A stretch of DNA of 9,188 bases from assembly GCA_027009865.1 (NCBI GenBank), contig JALVCR010000214.1, positions 1 to 9,188 on the forward strand. The letters run 5' to 3'. The position numbers were made by a program, and so were the translations under genes. Origin of the DNA: Campylobacterales bacterium (GTDB lineage: Bacteria; Campylobacterota; Campylobacteria; Campylobacterales; JAADDG01). The notes beneath the pieces were generated by a model. The model worked only from the letters and a program-made list of their open reading frames with translations, was not told the DNA's origin and made no database searches. Below, piece by piece: positions 1 to 7,149 of the stretch (within the stretch, counting starts at the first letter, position 1; every line of letters begins with the position of its first letter).

Positions 1-18
1 ATTTTCCAAAAATCCCAT
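1..18 (-). CDS. Possible 5' end of a further leftward gene (partial)
   Basis: An ATG on the minus strand at 18-16 opens a frame reading MGFLEN before the window ends. It is preceded by AAGGA (minus strand, 29-25) at a 6-nt spacing, a very good Shine-Dalgarno, and by a promoter-like TATAAT about 28 nt upstream of the ATG. Only six codons are visible, so no product can be named. The orientation matches the five genes to its right, and the 94-nt gap from asnB1 suggests it has its own promoter or is a later member of the same locus. The call rests on signals, not on protein similarity, and could be chance. Confidence 0.35.
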
Positions 19-32
19 GCCAAATCCTTTTT

Positions 33-51
33 AATAACCATTATCATTATA
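33..51 (-). promoter_or_regulatory. Fur-box-like sequence overlapping the promoter
   Basis: The minus strand reads TATAATGATAATGGTTATT, which matches the classical 19-bp Fur consensus GATAATGATAATCATTATC at 15 of 19 positions by hand alignment; the central GATAAT hexamer is exact. It overlaps the -10 hexamer, the usual place for Fur repression. Because the consensus is AT-rich and so is the genome, a chance match is quite possible. Confidence 0.2.
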
Positions 52-75
52 ATAACTTTTTATAACTTATATGAA
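46..75 (-). promoter_or_regulatory. Candidate promoter for the gene at the left edge
   Basis: Read on the minus strand, TATAAT (51-46) lies 18 nt downstream of TTCATA (75-70), a 4/6 match to TTGACA. Transcription would start near 40, leaving a leader of about 22 nt that contains the AAGGA box before the ATG at 18. The surroundings are extremely AT-rich, so TATAAT by itself is weak evidence. The agreement of promoter, ribosome binding site and ATG at sensible distances is what supports the call. Confidence 0.3.
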
Positions 76-112
76 ATTAAAAAGGAAAAATGATTGATTA
101 TAATTTACAAAA

Positions 113-2047
113 CTACTTCCTTATCCATCTATCATACCACATTGCAAAAACAACAACAGACCATAAAAGATTTATATTTACTCTCTCCCTATTTTTTAGA
201 GCTTTTTTTAGTTTTTTAACTTCTTCTATATTAAAAATTGAAATATCTTTTAAAAGAGTGTCGCTTAAATAGATATCTATTAAAAAATTCAAATCATCCC
301 TAAGCCATCCAAGAAGAGGAGGAGTAAAACCGCTTTTTGCTCTATTTAGCATCTCTTTTGGAATATATTTATAAACAATTTTCTTTAAAAGATATTTTTT
401 CTCACCATTTTTATATTTTAGCCCAACCGGAACTCTTGCCATAAATTCGGCAAGTCTGTGATCTATAAGAGGCTCCCTTGCTTCCAAAGAAACACTCATT
501 GAAGCTCTGTCCACTTTGACCAAACTATTATCAGTAAGATATGTAACATAATCTATTGCCATCATAAAATCTAAAAAATCTAAATCTTCAATCTCTTTAG
601 CCCTTGAAAAAGCGCTTTTTTCTAAAACCAAATCTTTATCATATTCAAAATTTAATATCTTTTTAATTTCGCTATCATCGGCATTAGAGCTTGCATTTAT
701 AAACATCTGTGTTAAATTTTTTGAATTTAAAGCTCTTTTAAATTTTATAAATTTATCTTCAATATTTCTATTTCTAAAACGCTCAGGAAGAAATGAGTTA
801 ACTCTCTTTATAAAAGATATGGAAACTTTATCACTTAAAAAAGATAGCCCCTCTTTTTTTAAATTGGAGGAAAAAACGGAAGAAAAAGCCAAAAGAGCTT
901 TATATTTGCTATATCCGCAAAACATCTCATCTCCTCCATCCCCCGAAAGCGCAACTTTTACGCTTTTTTTGGTAAATTTCGATAAGGCAATTGTAGGAAT
1001 AGTGGAATCGTCAGAAAAAGGCTCATCATAAACAAAAGGCAAAGAGAGAGCTATATCAATAAGCTCCTTTTTGCTTATTACATGCTCATGATGGTCAGTC
1101 TTTAGATATCTTGCTATCTCTCTTGCAAAAAAAGACTCGTCATACTCTTTTTCTTGAAATCCTATGCTAAAAGTATTTATTCTCTCTCTTCTATTAGACT
1201 GCAAAATTGCAGCCACCGTAGAAGAGTCGTATCCTCCGCTTAAAAAGACTCCGACTCCCACATCAGAAACCATTCTATACTCTATACTCTCTATCAAAAG
1301 ATTTTCCAAATTTTTTAAAATCTTCTCCTCATCCTCTTTAAATTTTTTTGCTTTATAAAAAGCAAAAATATCCCAATATTTAGAAATTTCATAAGATTTT
1401 TGCTCTAAATTATAAATCATAAAGGATGAGGGAGGAAGTTTATATAATTTCTCAAAAATTGAAAAAGGAGAGGGAATATATCCAAATCTTAAATAAAAAG
1501 GCACAACATCCCTGTTTATTGCTTTTTTGAAATTTTTATATTTTAAAATTCCTTTTATCTCAGATGCAAAAACAAACTCTCCCCTATCATAAAAGAAATA
1601 AAGAGGCTTAACTCCGGCTCTGTCTCTCGCTAAAAACAAAATATTTTTAACTCTATCAAAAATACAAAATGCAAACATACCTATAAATCTATCTAAAGCC
1701 TCCCTGCCCCACTCCTTATAAGCATATAATAAAACCTCAGTATCTCCGTTTGATACAAACTTATACCCTCTTTTTACAAGCTCTCTTCTTATCTCTTTGA
1801 AATTATAAATCTCTCCGTTATAAACAATAACATAATTTTTACATTTGCTTACAAAGGGCTGGCTTGCATCTTTGGAGATATCCAAAATAGAGAGTCTATT
1901 ATGAGAGAGATGGACAAATCCTTTGCTTTTATCCTCGCTAATATAAATTCCACTATCGTCATCCCCTCTATGGGATAGAGTATTATTCATCTCTTCGATT
2001 AGTTTCTCATCCCTAAAATCTGCGGCAAAACCTGCTATTGAGCACAT
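113..2047 (-). CDS. asnB: Asparagine synthetase-type glutamine amidotransferase (AsnB1)
   Basis: Glutamine-hydrolysing, ATP-dependent amidotransferase of 644 aa, close to the usual length for this family in polysaccharide loci. The N-terminal class II glutaminase domain is intact: MCSIAGF places the nucleophilic Cys at 2, followed by SHRGDDDSG (25-33), the Arg of HNRLSILD (R51), NGEIYN (77-82), GDTE (101-104) and ARDRAGVKPLYFF (140-152). The synthetase domain has the PP-loop LSGGYDSS (269-276), YDEPFSD, LSGDGGDE (367-374), VKVDRAS (510-516), the SLEAREPLIDH region and KSGF (571-574). It is the last gene of the leftward operon and overlaps the preceding glycosyltransferase by 13 nt, with AGGA 8 nt before its ATG. 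In an O-antigen or capsule locus such enzymes (for example WbpS of Pseudomonas aeruginosa O6) are thought to amidate uronic acids, so a sugar carboxylate is the more likely acceptor; true asparagine synthesis cannot be excluded. Confidence 0.9.
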   Translation of the reverse strand: MCSIAGFAADFRDEKLIEEMNNTLSHRGDDDSGIYISEDKSKGFVHLSHNRLSILDISKDASQPFVSKCKNYVIVYNGEIYNFKEIRRELVKRGYKFVSNGDTEVLLYAYKEWGREALDRFIGMFAFCIFDRVKNILFLARDRAGVKPLYFFYDRGEFVFASEIKGILKYKNFKKAINRDVVPFYLRFGYIPSPFSIFEKLYKLPPSSFMIYNLEQKSYEISKYWDIFAFYKAKKFKEDEEKILKNLENLLIESIEYRMVSDVGVGVFLSGGYDSSTVAAILQSNRRERINTFSIGFQEKEYDESFFAREIARYLKTDHHEHVISKKELIDIALSLPFVYDEPFSDDSTIPTIALSKFTKKSVKVALSGDGGDEMFCGYSKYKALLAFSSVFSSNLKKEGLSFLSDKVSISFIKRVNSFLPERFRNRNIEDKFIKFKRALNSKNLTQMFINASSNADDSEIKKILNFEYDKDLVLEKSAFSRAKEIEDLDFLDFMMAIDYVTYLTDNSLVKVDRASMSVSLEAREPLIDHRLAEFMARVPVGLKYKNGEKKYLLKKIVYKYIPKEMLNRAKSGFTPPLLGWLRDDLNFLIDIYLSDTLLKDISIFNIEEVKKLKKALKNRERVNINLLWSVVVFAMWYDRWIRK

Positions 2048-3222
2048 GACATTGTCCTGTTTTTGGCAAAAGCAAGCTCAATAACCTTTTTATATTTTTC
2101 GACTATCTTGTTTTTATCAAAATCTTTAACTCTCATTTTCCCAAATCTTTTATATCTCTCTCTTAAACTTTTATCTTCTTTCATTTTTTTCATAGCCTCG
2201 CTTAAAGCCGCCACATCAGAAACCGGAGTTAAAATTCCATATTTGGCCTCTTCAACTCCTCTTTGAAGATGAAAAGATGTAGTATTCTTACCGGTTAAAA
2301 TCTCTCTTGGACCGCTTTTGCAATCTGTTGATATTATGGGAGTCTCGCACGCTAAAGCTTCCAATAAAACATTTGGAAAACCTTCATAATTAGAGCTTAA
2401 TACAAAAACGTCGGCTCTTTTTAGATATTTGAAAGGATTTGACTGTCTTCCTATCAAAAATACTCTATCTCTTAAATCCAAATTATCAATAAATTCCTCA
2501 AGCTCCTCTCTTAACTCGCCCTCTCCTATAATCACAAGTCTTGAATCTAAATCGTTTAGATAGTAAAAAGCCTCTATCAAAGCTTTATGATTTTTTTGTG
2601 GATGAAGCCTTCCTATGTTTATATAAGTAAAATAATCAAAAGGAAAAGAGCACTCTTCATTTTTTAAAGAATCTATCCTCTCTAAATCTACCGGATTATA
2701 AATCGTTTGTATTAAAGAAGAGGGAATGGAGAAATTTTCTATCAAATCCTCTTCAATACCTTTTGAATTTGGAATAATCATATCGGCTTTCGGATAGAGA
2801 TTTCTTATCATATATCTGCTTACGCTATCTTTCAAAGAGGAGCTCTCATACTCTTTGGAGGGAGCTATTCTCTCGCTAATTATACAAACACTCTCATTTC
2901 CATAAGTTTTGGCCAAAACATTTATATAATTTGGACGATTCATAAAAGAGAGAGATATATCTATTTCATACTTTTTGCAAAGCTCCTTATAACTGTAAGC
3001 TAAAAACGGCAGCTTGGCAAATTTCAAAGCTTTGCTATCCTCTTCCTCTTCATCTAACAACACAACTTCAACCTCTTTTGGAATCTCATAATCTATAATA
3101 TTTTTCATCAATACAAGAGTAATATTGTAATCATCCTTTAGCTCCCTTAACAAAATAGATACCACTCTCTCGGCTCCATCCCCTTCTAAAGATAATATTA
3201 AAATAGCTAAATTTTTCTTCAT
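2035..3222 (-). CDS. GT4-family glycosyltransferase
   Basis: Retaining GT-B glycosyltransferase of 395 aa that should add a sugar to the lipid-linked repeat unit at the cytoplasmic face of the inner membrane. The N-terminal acceptor half begins MKKNLAILILSLEGDGAERV, the GGAER-type loop of this family in slightly altered form. The C-terminal Glycos_transf_1 half has NPVD (176-179), IGRLHPQKNH (203-212), IIGEGELREEL (231-241) and the EX7E motif EGFPNVLLE (E280 and E288), then ALACETPIISTDCKSGPREIL. The start is the ATG at 3222, sharing one base with the upstream stop (TGATG) and preceded by AAGGGG at about 7 nt; a TTG one codon earlier is less likely. It overlaps asnB1 by 13 nt at its 3' end. 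The donor sugar and linkage cannot be read from sequence. It resembles the adjacent glycosyltransferase, most clearly around the EX7E motif. Confidence 0.88.
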   Translation of the reverse strand: MKKNLAILILSLEGDGAERVVSILLRELKDDYNITLVLMKNIIDYEIPKEVEVVLLDEEEEDSKALKFAKLPFLAYSYKELCKKYEIDISLSFMNRPNYINVLAKTYGNESVCIISERIAPSKEYESSSLKDSVSRYMIRNLYPKADMIIPNSKGIEEDLIENFSIPSSLIQTIYNPVDLERIDSLKNEECSFPFDYFTYINIGRLHPQKNHKALIEAFYYLNDLDSRLVIIGEGELREELEEFIDNLDLRDRVFLIGRQSNPFKYLKRADVFVLSSNYEGFPNVLLEALACETPIISTDCKSGPREILTGKNTTSFHLQRGVEEAKYGILTPVSDVAALSEAMKKMKEDKSLRERYKRFGKMRVKDFDKNKIVEKYKKVIELAFAKNRTMSCAQ

Positions 3223-4301
3223 CAAACACCCCTTAAAGTATCTTCATAAATTTTAAGTATTTTTGAAAACTCATATCTGTAAACACTTTTTTTAATCTCT
3301 TTTTTATCTAACGGTTTTTTTGCCGCTATTAAAACTCTTCTTGCAAAAGCCTCTCTATCTCCTTCTTTAACCTTCCATCCGTTTACTCCATCTATTACTA
3401 TCTCATTAACTCCCCCTTTGCACTCATAAGCCAAAACGGGAGTTTCGCATGCCAAAGCCTCCACCAAAACATTTGGAAATCCCTCATATCTTGAAGTTAA
3501 AACAAATAAATCGGCCTGTCTCATCAAAGGATAAGGATTTTTACAAAATCCAAAAAATCTAACTCTCTCTTCTATATTTAACTCATATGCAAGTTTTTTT
3601 AAATTCTCTCTCTCCCTGCCTTCTCCGACAATTGTCAAAAATATATTCTCATCATCCACTAATGAAAAAGCTTCCAAAAGCCTGTCAAATCCCTTTTTGT
3701 AGCTTAAAGAGCCAACTGCCAAAAGATTAAATCTGCTCTCGTCAAAAAAACCATCACTGCTTTTTGAGAGTTTCTCAATCTTTTCTATATTAACTGGATT
3801 ATTTATAATTTTTATTTTCTTTTTTGAAATATTAAAATTTTTAACTAAATCGTCATACATATCCCTTGATTGGGCAATTATTAGATCAAAATTTTTATAT
3901 ACGCTTTTAAACATCAAATCAAAAAGCTTTGGATATTTTTCATCTTTATTCTTTATAGATACAAGATTAGTCTCTCTTGCTATAAATTTAACTCTTTTTG
4001 AAAAGAGAGGCCGAAGGGATGAGATTAAAAGATTCATAGAGCCGATACTTGAAAAAATAACATCAGGAGAGAGCCTCTTTAGGGCAAAATATAGATCAAA
4101 AACAGAACTTCTAAGAGAATCTCTCTTTAAATCAATAGTTTCTATATCATCCGGGATACATTCTACAAGTTTCCCCTTTTTTCTTAAAAGAAGCAGAAAA
4201 ATCTCAAAATCTTCTCTATTTAAATTATTGATAAGTTCACATACAATTTTCTCCGCTCCGCCCATATTTAAAGCCGGCAAAACAAAAACCACCCTCTTCA
4301 A
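3222..4301 (-). CDS. GT4-family glycosyltransferase, TTG start
   Basis: Second retaining GT-B enzyme of the operon, 359 aa from the proposed start. The N-terminus MKRVVFVLPALNMGGAEK is the classic opening of GT4 polysaccharide glycosyltransferases, with the GGAEK donor or acceptor loop at 14-18. Further motifs are NNPVN (167-171), VGSLSYKKGFDRL (196-208), IVGEGRER (224-231) and EX7E as EGFPNVLVE (E273 and E281). I prefer the TTG at 4301 because it gives exactly the family N-terminus, lies 8 nt after GGAG and overlaps the upstream stop as TTGA. A GTG at 4319 would add six residues (MDGEEI) and has a poor ribosome binding site. It probably acts on the same lipid-linked oligosaccharide as its neighbour; sugar specificity is unknown. 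It may be a diverged tandem duplicate of the downstream glycosyltransferase. Confidence 0.87.
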   Translation of the reverse strand: MKRVVFVLPALNMGGAEKIVCELINNLNREDFEIFLLLLRKKGKLVECIPDDIETIDLKRDSLRSSVFDLYFALKRLSPDVIFSSIGSMNLLISSLRPLFSKRVKFIARETNLVSIKNKDEKYPKLFDLMFKSVYKNFDLIIAQSRDMYDDLVKNFNISKKKIKIINNPVNIEKIEKLSKSSDGFFDESRFNLLAVGSLSYKKGFDRLLEAFSLVDDENIFLTIVGEGRERENLKKLAYELNIEERVRFFGFCKNPYPLMRQADLFVLTSRYEGFPNVLVEALACETPVLAYECKGGVNEIVIDGVNGWKVKEGDREAFARRVLIAAKKPLDKKEIKKSVYRYEFSKILKIYEDTLRGV

Positions 4302-6121
4302 AATCTCTTCTCCATCCACTCTTCATACCAAAGCTCAAAAGAGAAGATATTCCACAAAGCGACTATCTTTTCATCATTTCCCCTAAAAAAATCATCCCTC
4401 ATTTTCAAAATCTTTTTAGCATCAAAGATATCCTCTCTCTCTAACCTCTCTTTTGATATGTAGTCTAAAAAGAGATCTTTTAAATCTTCTCTAAACCATC
4501 TCTCTAAAGGAAAGCTAAATCCATGTTTTTCTCTCTCCAAAAGCTCTCTTGGGATATATTTATAGGCTATCTCTTTTAAAATATATTTTTTAATTCCGTT
4601 TTTTTGTTTGATATCCGCTTTAACTCTTCCCATAAATTCCAAAAGACTTTGATCTAAATAAATCTCTTTCAAAGAGAGATTAAAATATGAGCTTGCCCTT
4701 TGAGTTTTTACTATCTCGTCATCTATTAGATAAGTTTTTATCGTAGTGGCCAAAAGATTATTAAGCTCATCATTGCTCTCTTCAAGCATCTTTTGATCAA
4801 AATTGGTAAAAGGCAAATAATCGCAGCAATCTCTTAAAATCTCTTTGACTTCTTTAAAGCTTAAAATCTGGCTTTTGTGCTTTAACATCTGAGATATTCC
4901 GTTGCTTTGGAGTATATTTTGAAGTTTTTCTATTTTTGTAAATATATTTTTAAAACGATTTTTATTAACTATCTCTTCCGGGGATAAAAGATTAAATGTT
5001 TTGGCAAATTTTCTCCTAACCGAATATGGAAGCCTGTTAAAAAATCTAAATTTCTCTATATCATCTCCCGTTCCAAAAACCTCATCTCCCCCGTCCCCCG
5101 CAGCTACAGTATCTATCTCGTCTTTTACAAGTTTTAAAGCATACAAAGTTCCAAAAGAGGCTTTATCTCCAAAAGGCTCCTCATAAGCTTTCATAAAATC
5201 CAAAATAGTATCTCTCATAGCCTTTTTAGAGAAGATAAATTCGTGATGAAAAGAGCCTATCGCTTTTGATATCGATTTCGCATATACCGACTCATCGCAA
5301 TCTTCTTCTTCAAATCCTATTGTAATTGTATATACAGGTCTTTCAAAATATTTTGCATATAAAGCTGCTATAACAGAGCTGTCATACCCTCCGCTTAGCA
5401 AAATTCCCACATAAGTTGCCTTTTGGCTTCTTTTTAAAACAGAATCTATCAAAAGATTTTGGGCTTCTTTTTTTATCTCTTCTTCACTCATATCCAAACA
5501 GGGCATTCTATAAATATGAGCTATATCAAAATATCTCCTTTGAAAAAAGATTCTCTTTTTAAGATCAAATTCTAAAAAAAATCCGGCTTTTATCCTATAG
5601 GTGTTCTGCCATATCGTAAATGGTTCTAAAATATATCCGAAACTCATATACAAAGAAAGAGCCTCTTTTGAAATAACTTTATTAAATTCATTAAAATAAA
5701 TAATATCCTTTAAAGAATCAGAAAAAATTAAAAATCCGTCCCCCTCATAATAGTAAAGAGGCATAATTCCCATCTTATCCCTAAAAAGAAAAAACTTATT
5801 TTCTAAAATATTTAAAATAGCTATCTGAAAATCTCCGTCAAATTCACTTAAAACCTTCTCTCCCCATTTGTGAACAGCCTTTAAAGCTATCTCCCCGTCG
5901 CTTTCATTTTCAAAATCATATCCGTATAACAAAAGTCTTCTTTTAAACTCCTCTTTATTATAAATATCTCCTTTAAATACAATCTGCAAATATCCAAATT
6001 TCAAAACTTCACAATTTTTTGAAAATCCCACGCTAACACCATCTAAATGGCAAATATGAAAAAGCTCTTTAGAGAAGTTTTTGTTTCGATAATCCAAGAA
6101 TCCAGCTATCTTTTGCATCAT
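4298..6121 (-). CDS. Asparagine synthetase-like protein with a degenerate glutaminase domain (AsnB2)
   Basis: Asparagine-synthetase fold protein of about 607 aa; positions below count from the second of two adjacent Met codons. The amidotransferase domain lacks the catalytic Cys2: it begins MQKIAGF where AsnB1 has MCSIAGF. It is about 28 residues shorter, losing the RGPDD-type and HNRLSI segments; NGEIYN has become KGDIYN (49-54), and the Lys of GxKPLYY has become Met (GIMPLYYY, 117-124). Glutamine hydrolysis therefore looks impossible. The synthetase domain keeps the ATP-pyrophosphatase motifs LSGGYDSS (241-248), YEEPFGD and GDGGDE (341-346), plus the C-terminal Lys in EKHGF (530-534), but VKVDRAS has become VKTQRAS (470-476) and SLEAREPLIDH has become NLSLKEIYLDQ (480-490). 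It may still adenylate an acid and use ammonia or another amine; a pseudoenzyme is also possible. Start: ATG ATG at 6121/6118 with AAAGG 6 nt before the first. An ATG at 6154 adds MPKKLIYKRLK with a poor ribosome binding site. Confidence 0.85.
   Translation of the reverse strand: MMQKIAGFLDYRNKNFSKELFHICHLDGVSVGFSKNCEVLKFGYLQIVFKGDIYNKEEFKRRLLLYGYDFENESDGEIALKAVHKWGEKVLSEFDGDFQIAILNILENKFFLFRDKMGIMPLYYYEGDGFLIFSDSLKDIIYFNEFNKVISKEALSLYMSFGYILEPFTIWQNTYRIKAGFFLEFDLKKRIFFQRRYFDIAHIYRMPCLDMSEEEIKKEAQNLLIDSVLKRSQKATYVGILLSGGYDSSVIAALYAKYFERPVYTITIGFEEEDCDESVYAKSISKAIGSFHHEFIFSKKAMRDTILDFMKAYEEPFGDKASFGTLYALKLVKDEIDTVAAGDGGDEVFGTGDDIEKFRFFNRLPYSVRRKFAKTFNLLSPEEIVNKNRFKNIFTKIEKLQNILQSNGISQMLKHKSQILSFKEVKEILRDCCDYLPFTNFDQKMLEESNDELNNLLATTIKTYLIDDEIVKTQRASSYFNLSLKEIYLDQSLLEFMGRVKADIKQKNGIKKYILKEIAYKYIPRELLEREKHGFSFPLERWFREDLKDLFLDYISKERLEREDIFDAKKILKMRDDFFRGNDEKIVALWNIFSFELWYEEWMEKRF
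4310..4313 (-). promoter_or_regulatory. Ribosome binding site deciding the TTG start at 4301
   Basis: GGAG on the minus strand sits 8 nt before TTG at 4301-4299, inside the last codons of asnB2. The TTG overlaps the asnB2 TGA at 4300-4298. A ribosome terminating on asnB2 would be placed directly on this start, which suggests coupled translation. Confidence 0.5.
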
Positions 6122-7103
6122 TTTTAACCTTTTGTAAATTAACTTCTTTGGCATATAAAGCCGCTTCTTTCATACTCAAAGAAAGCATTGAGTATTTAGC
6201 CTCCATCTCTTTATAAAAAATCAAAATCTCTTCCAAAAACTTTATATTATTTTTCGTATCTACCCCAAAATTATGAGGATGCCACCATAAATGAAAAAGC
6301 CTTCTATTTTTAGCCGCATACTCCATCTGTTTTTTTATTCTTCTAAGCCTTAAAAAATTTACGGCTCTGTTTTTGGATACCGGTCTTAAAAATCTGCTTG
6401 AGGGAATATTAATGGGAATATCATTAGCCTCTACTTTTACTGTATTATTGCCTGTTAAATCAAAATGGCTATCCAAAAGTAAAAGAGCTTTTCTAAAGAT
6501 ATTTTGCTTGCTTTTTTGAGCGCTTGGTTTATATATAATATGATCTGGATTTCCTCTGTAGGCTAAAAATCCCAACTTTTTCAACATAGAGAGACACTCT
6601 TTGCTATACTGATCTCTTGGAAAAACTATACTTTTTAGATCTATTCCAAACTCTTTTGCCTTCTTTTTTGCATAAAAAATATCATTTAAAAACTGATCTT
6701 TGTTTTGCCCCCTTTCCATACAGTAATAATGAGAAAAGGTATGAGAGGCTATCTCTTGAAATTTAGAATTTTTTATCTTTAAAATCTCTTCTTTGGCAAA
6801 GAGAAGTCTTTTATCAAGTTTTTCCAATTCTTTAAAATATTCATATGAAGAGAAATTTTTTTGTTCATAAGTGGGGATTAGGGGAGGGAGATTTTCTTTT
6901 AACTCTTCAAAATTTTCAAAATATAGATATCCCAAAATAGCCCAGCTTGCATGAATTGAATATTTTTCAAAAAGATCCAAAATCTCCCTTACCGCTTCAT
7001 GAGCTCCCAATATATTTTTCTTATAAACTTTTAAAGGTTTGCTGTCTAAAACTCCCCAATATAGTTCAAAGTCTAAAGAAATCGTAAAAATACCGTTATA
7101 CAT
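6069..7103 (-). CDS. NodB-fold polysaccharide deacetylase family protein
   Basis: First gene of the leftward operon, 344 aa, with no signal peptide, so probably cytoplasmic. Motif 1 is TISLDFELYWGV (7-18), giving D11 and E13 where classical NodB has an adjacent Asp pair. The metal-binding SHTFSH (120-125) supplies H121 and H125. FPRDQ (161-165) and HLWWHPHNFG (271-280) match the later motifs of this branch of carbohydrate esterase family 4-like proteins found in glycan loci. The expected reaction is metal-dependent removal of an N- or O-acyl group from a sugar, nucleotide sugar or lipid-linked intermediate. The ATG at 7103 follows GGGGA at about 7 nt. The 3' end overlaps asnB2 by about 53 nt, so its last ~17 residues are read over the asnB2 start. 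Family membership is clear; the substrate is unknown. Confidence 0.85.
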   Translation of the reverse strand: MYNGIFTISLDFELYWGVLDSKPLKVYKKNILGAHEAVREILDLFEKYSIHASWAILGYLYFENFEELKENLPPLIPTYEQKNFSSYEYFKELEKLDKRLLFAKEEILKIKNSKFQEIASHTFSHYYCMERGQNKDQFLNDIFYAKKKAKEFGIDLKSIVFPRDQYSKECLSMLKKLGFLAYRGNPDHIIYKPSAQKSKQNIFRKALLLLDSHFDLTGNNTVKVEANDIPINIPSSRFLRPVSKNRAVNFLRLRRIKKQMEYAAKNRRLFHLWWHPHNFGVDTKNNIKFLEEILIFYKEMEAKYSMLSLSMKEAALYAKEVNLQKVKNDAKDSWILGLSKQKLL

Positions 7104-7147
7104 AAAAGTCCCCGCTTATGGTAGTAAAATGTTTTATAACTATTATA
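7104..7147 (-). promoter_or_regulatory. Candidate promoter and leader of the leftward operon
   Basis: TATAAT on the minus strand (7147-7142) would start transcription near 7135 and leave a leader of about 31 nt before the deacetylase ATG. The hexamer 17 nt upstream (TCTTTC) is a poor -35, which is common for sigma-70 promoters in Campylobacterota. The large dyad at 7150-7183 lies just upstream, filling the space where the -35 would be, so a protein bound there could control this promoter. Confidence 0.4.
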
Positions 7148-7149
7148 TT

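Noticed and set aside
90..272. Rightward 60-codon frame with AAAGG just before its ATG
   Set aside because: It lies almost wholly antisense to the 3' end of the well-supported asnB1, its product is low-complexity, and A-rich DNA often mimics a ribosome binding site.
819..1358. Rightward frames at 819-1031 and 1164-1358
   Set aside because: Both are antisense inside the conserved synthetase domain of asnB1 and have no recognisable protein features.
2063..2266. Rightward frame antisense to the glycosyltransferase
   Set aside because: Shadow of a clear GT4 coding region; its hydrophobic residues are complements of Lys/Glu-rich codons.
5001..5186. Rightward frame inside asnB2
   Set aside because: Antisense to the GDGGDE region of asnB2, with no supporting start signals.
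5574..5581. Run of eight A (eight T in the asnB2 reading direction) as a phase-variation tract
   Set aside because: It is the longest homopolymer I saw, but many 7-base A/T runs occur in this AT-rich window and no G/C tract typical of phase-variable Campylobacterota genes is present. The gene is in frame.
4298..6121. asnB2 as a simple pseudogene
   Set aside because: The frame is intact over 600 codons, the ATP-binding motifs are preserved and translation is coupled to its neighbours; changes are concentrated in the glutaminase and acceptor motifs.
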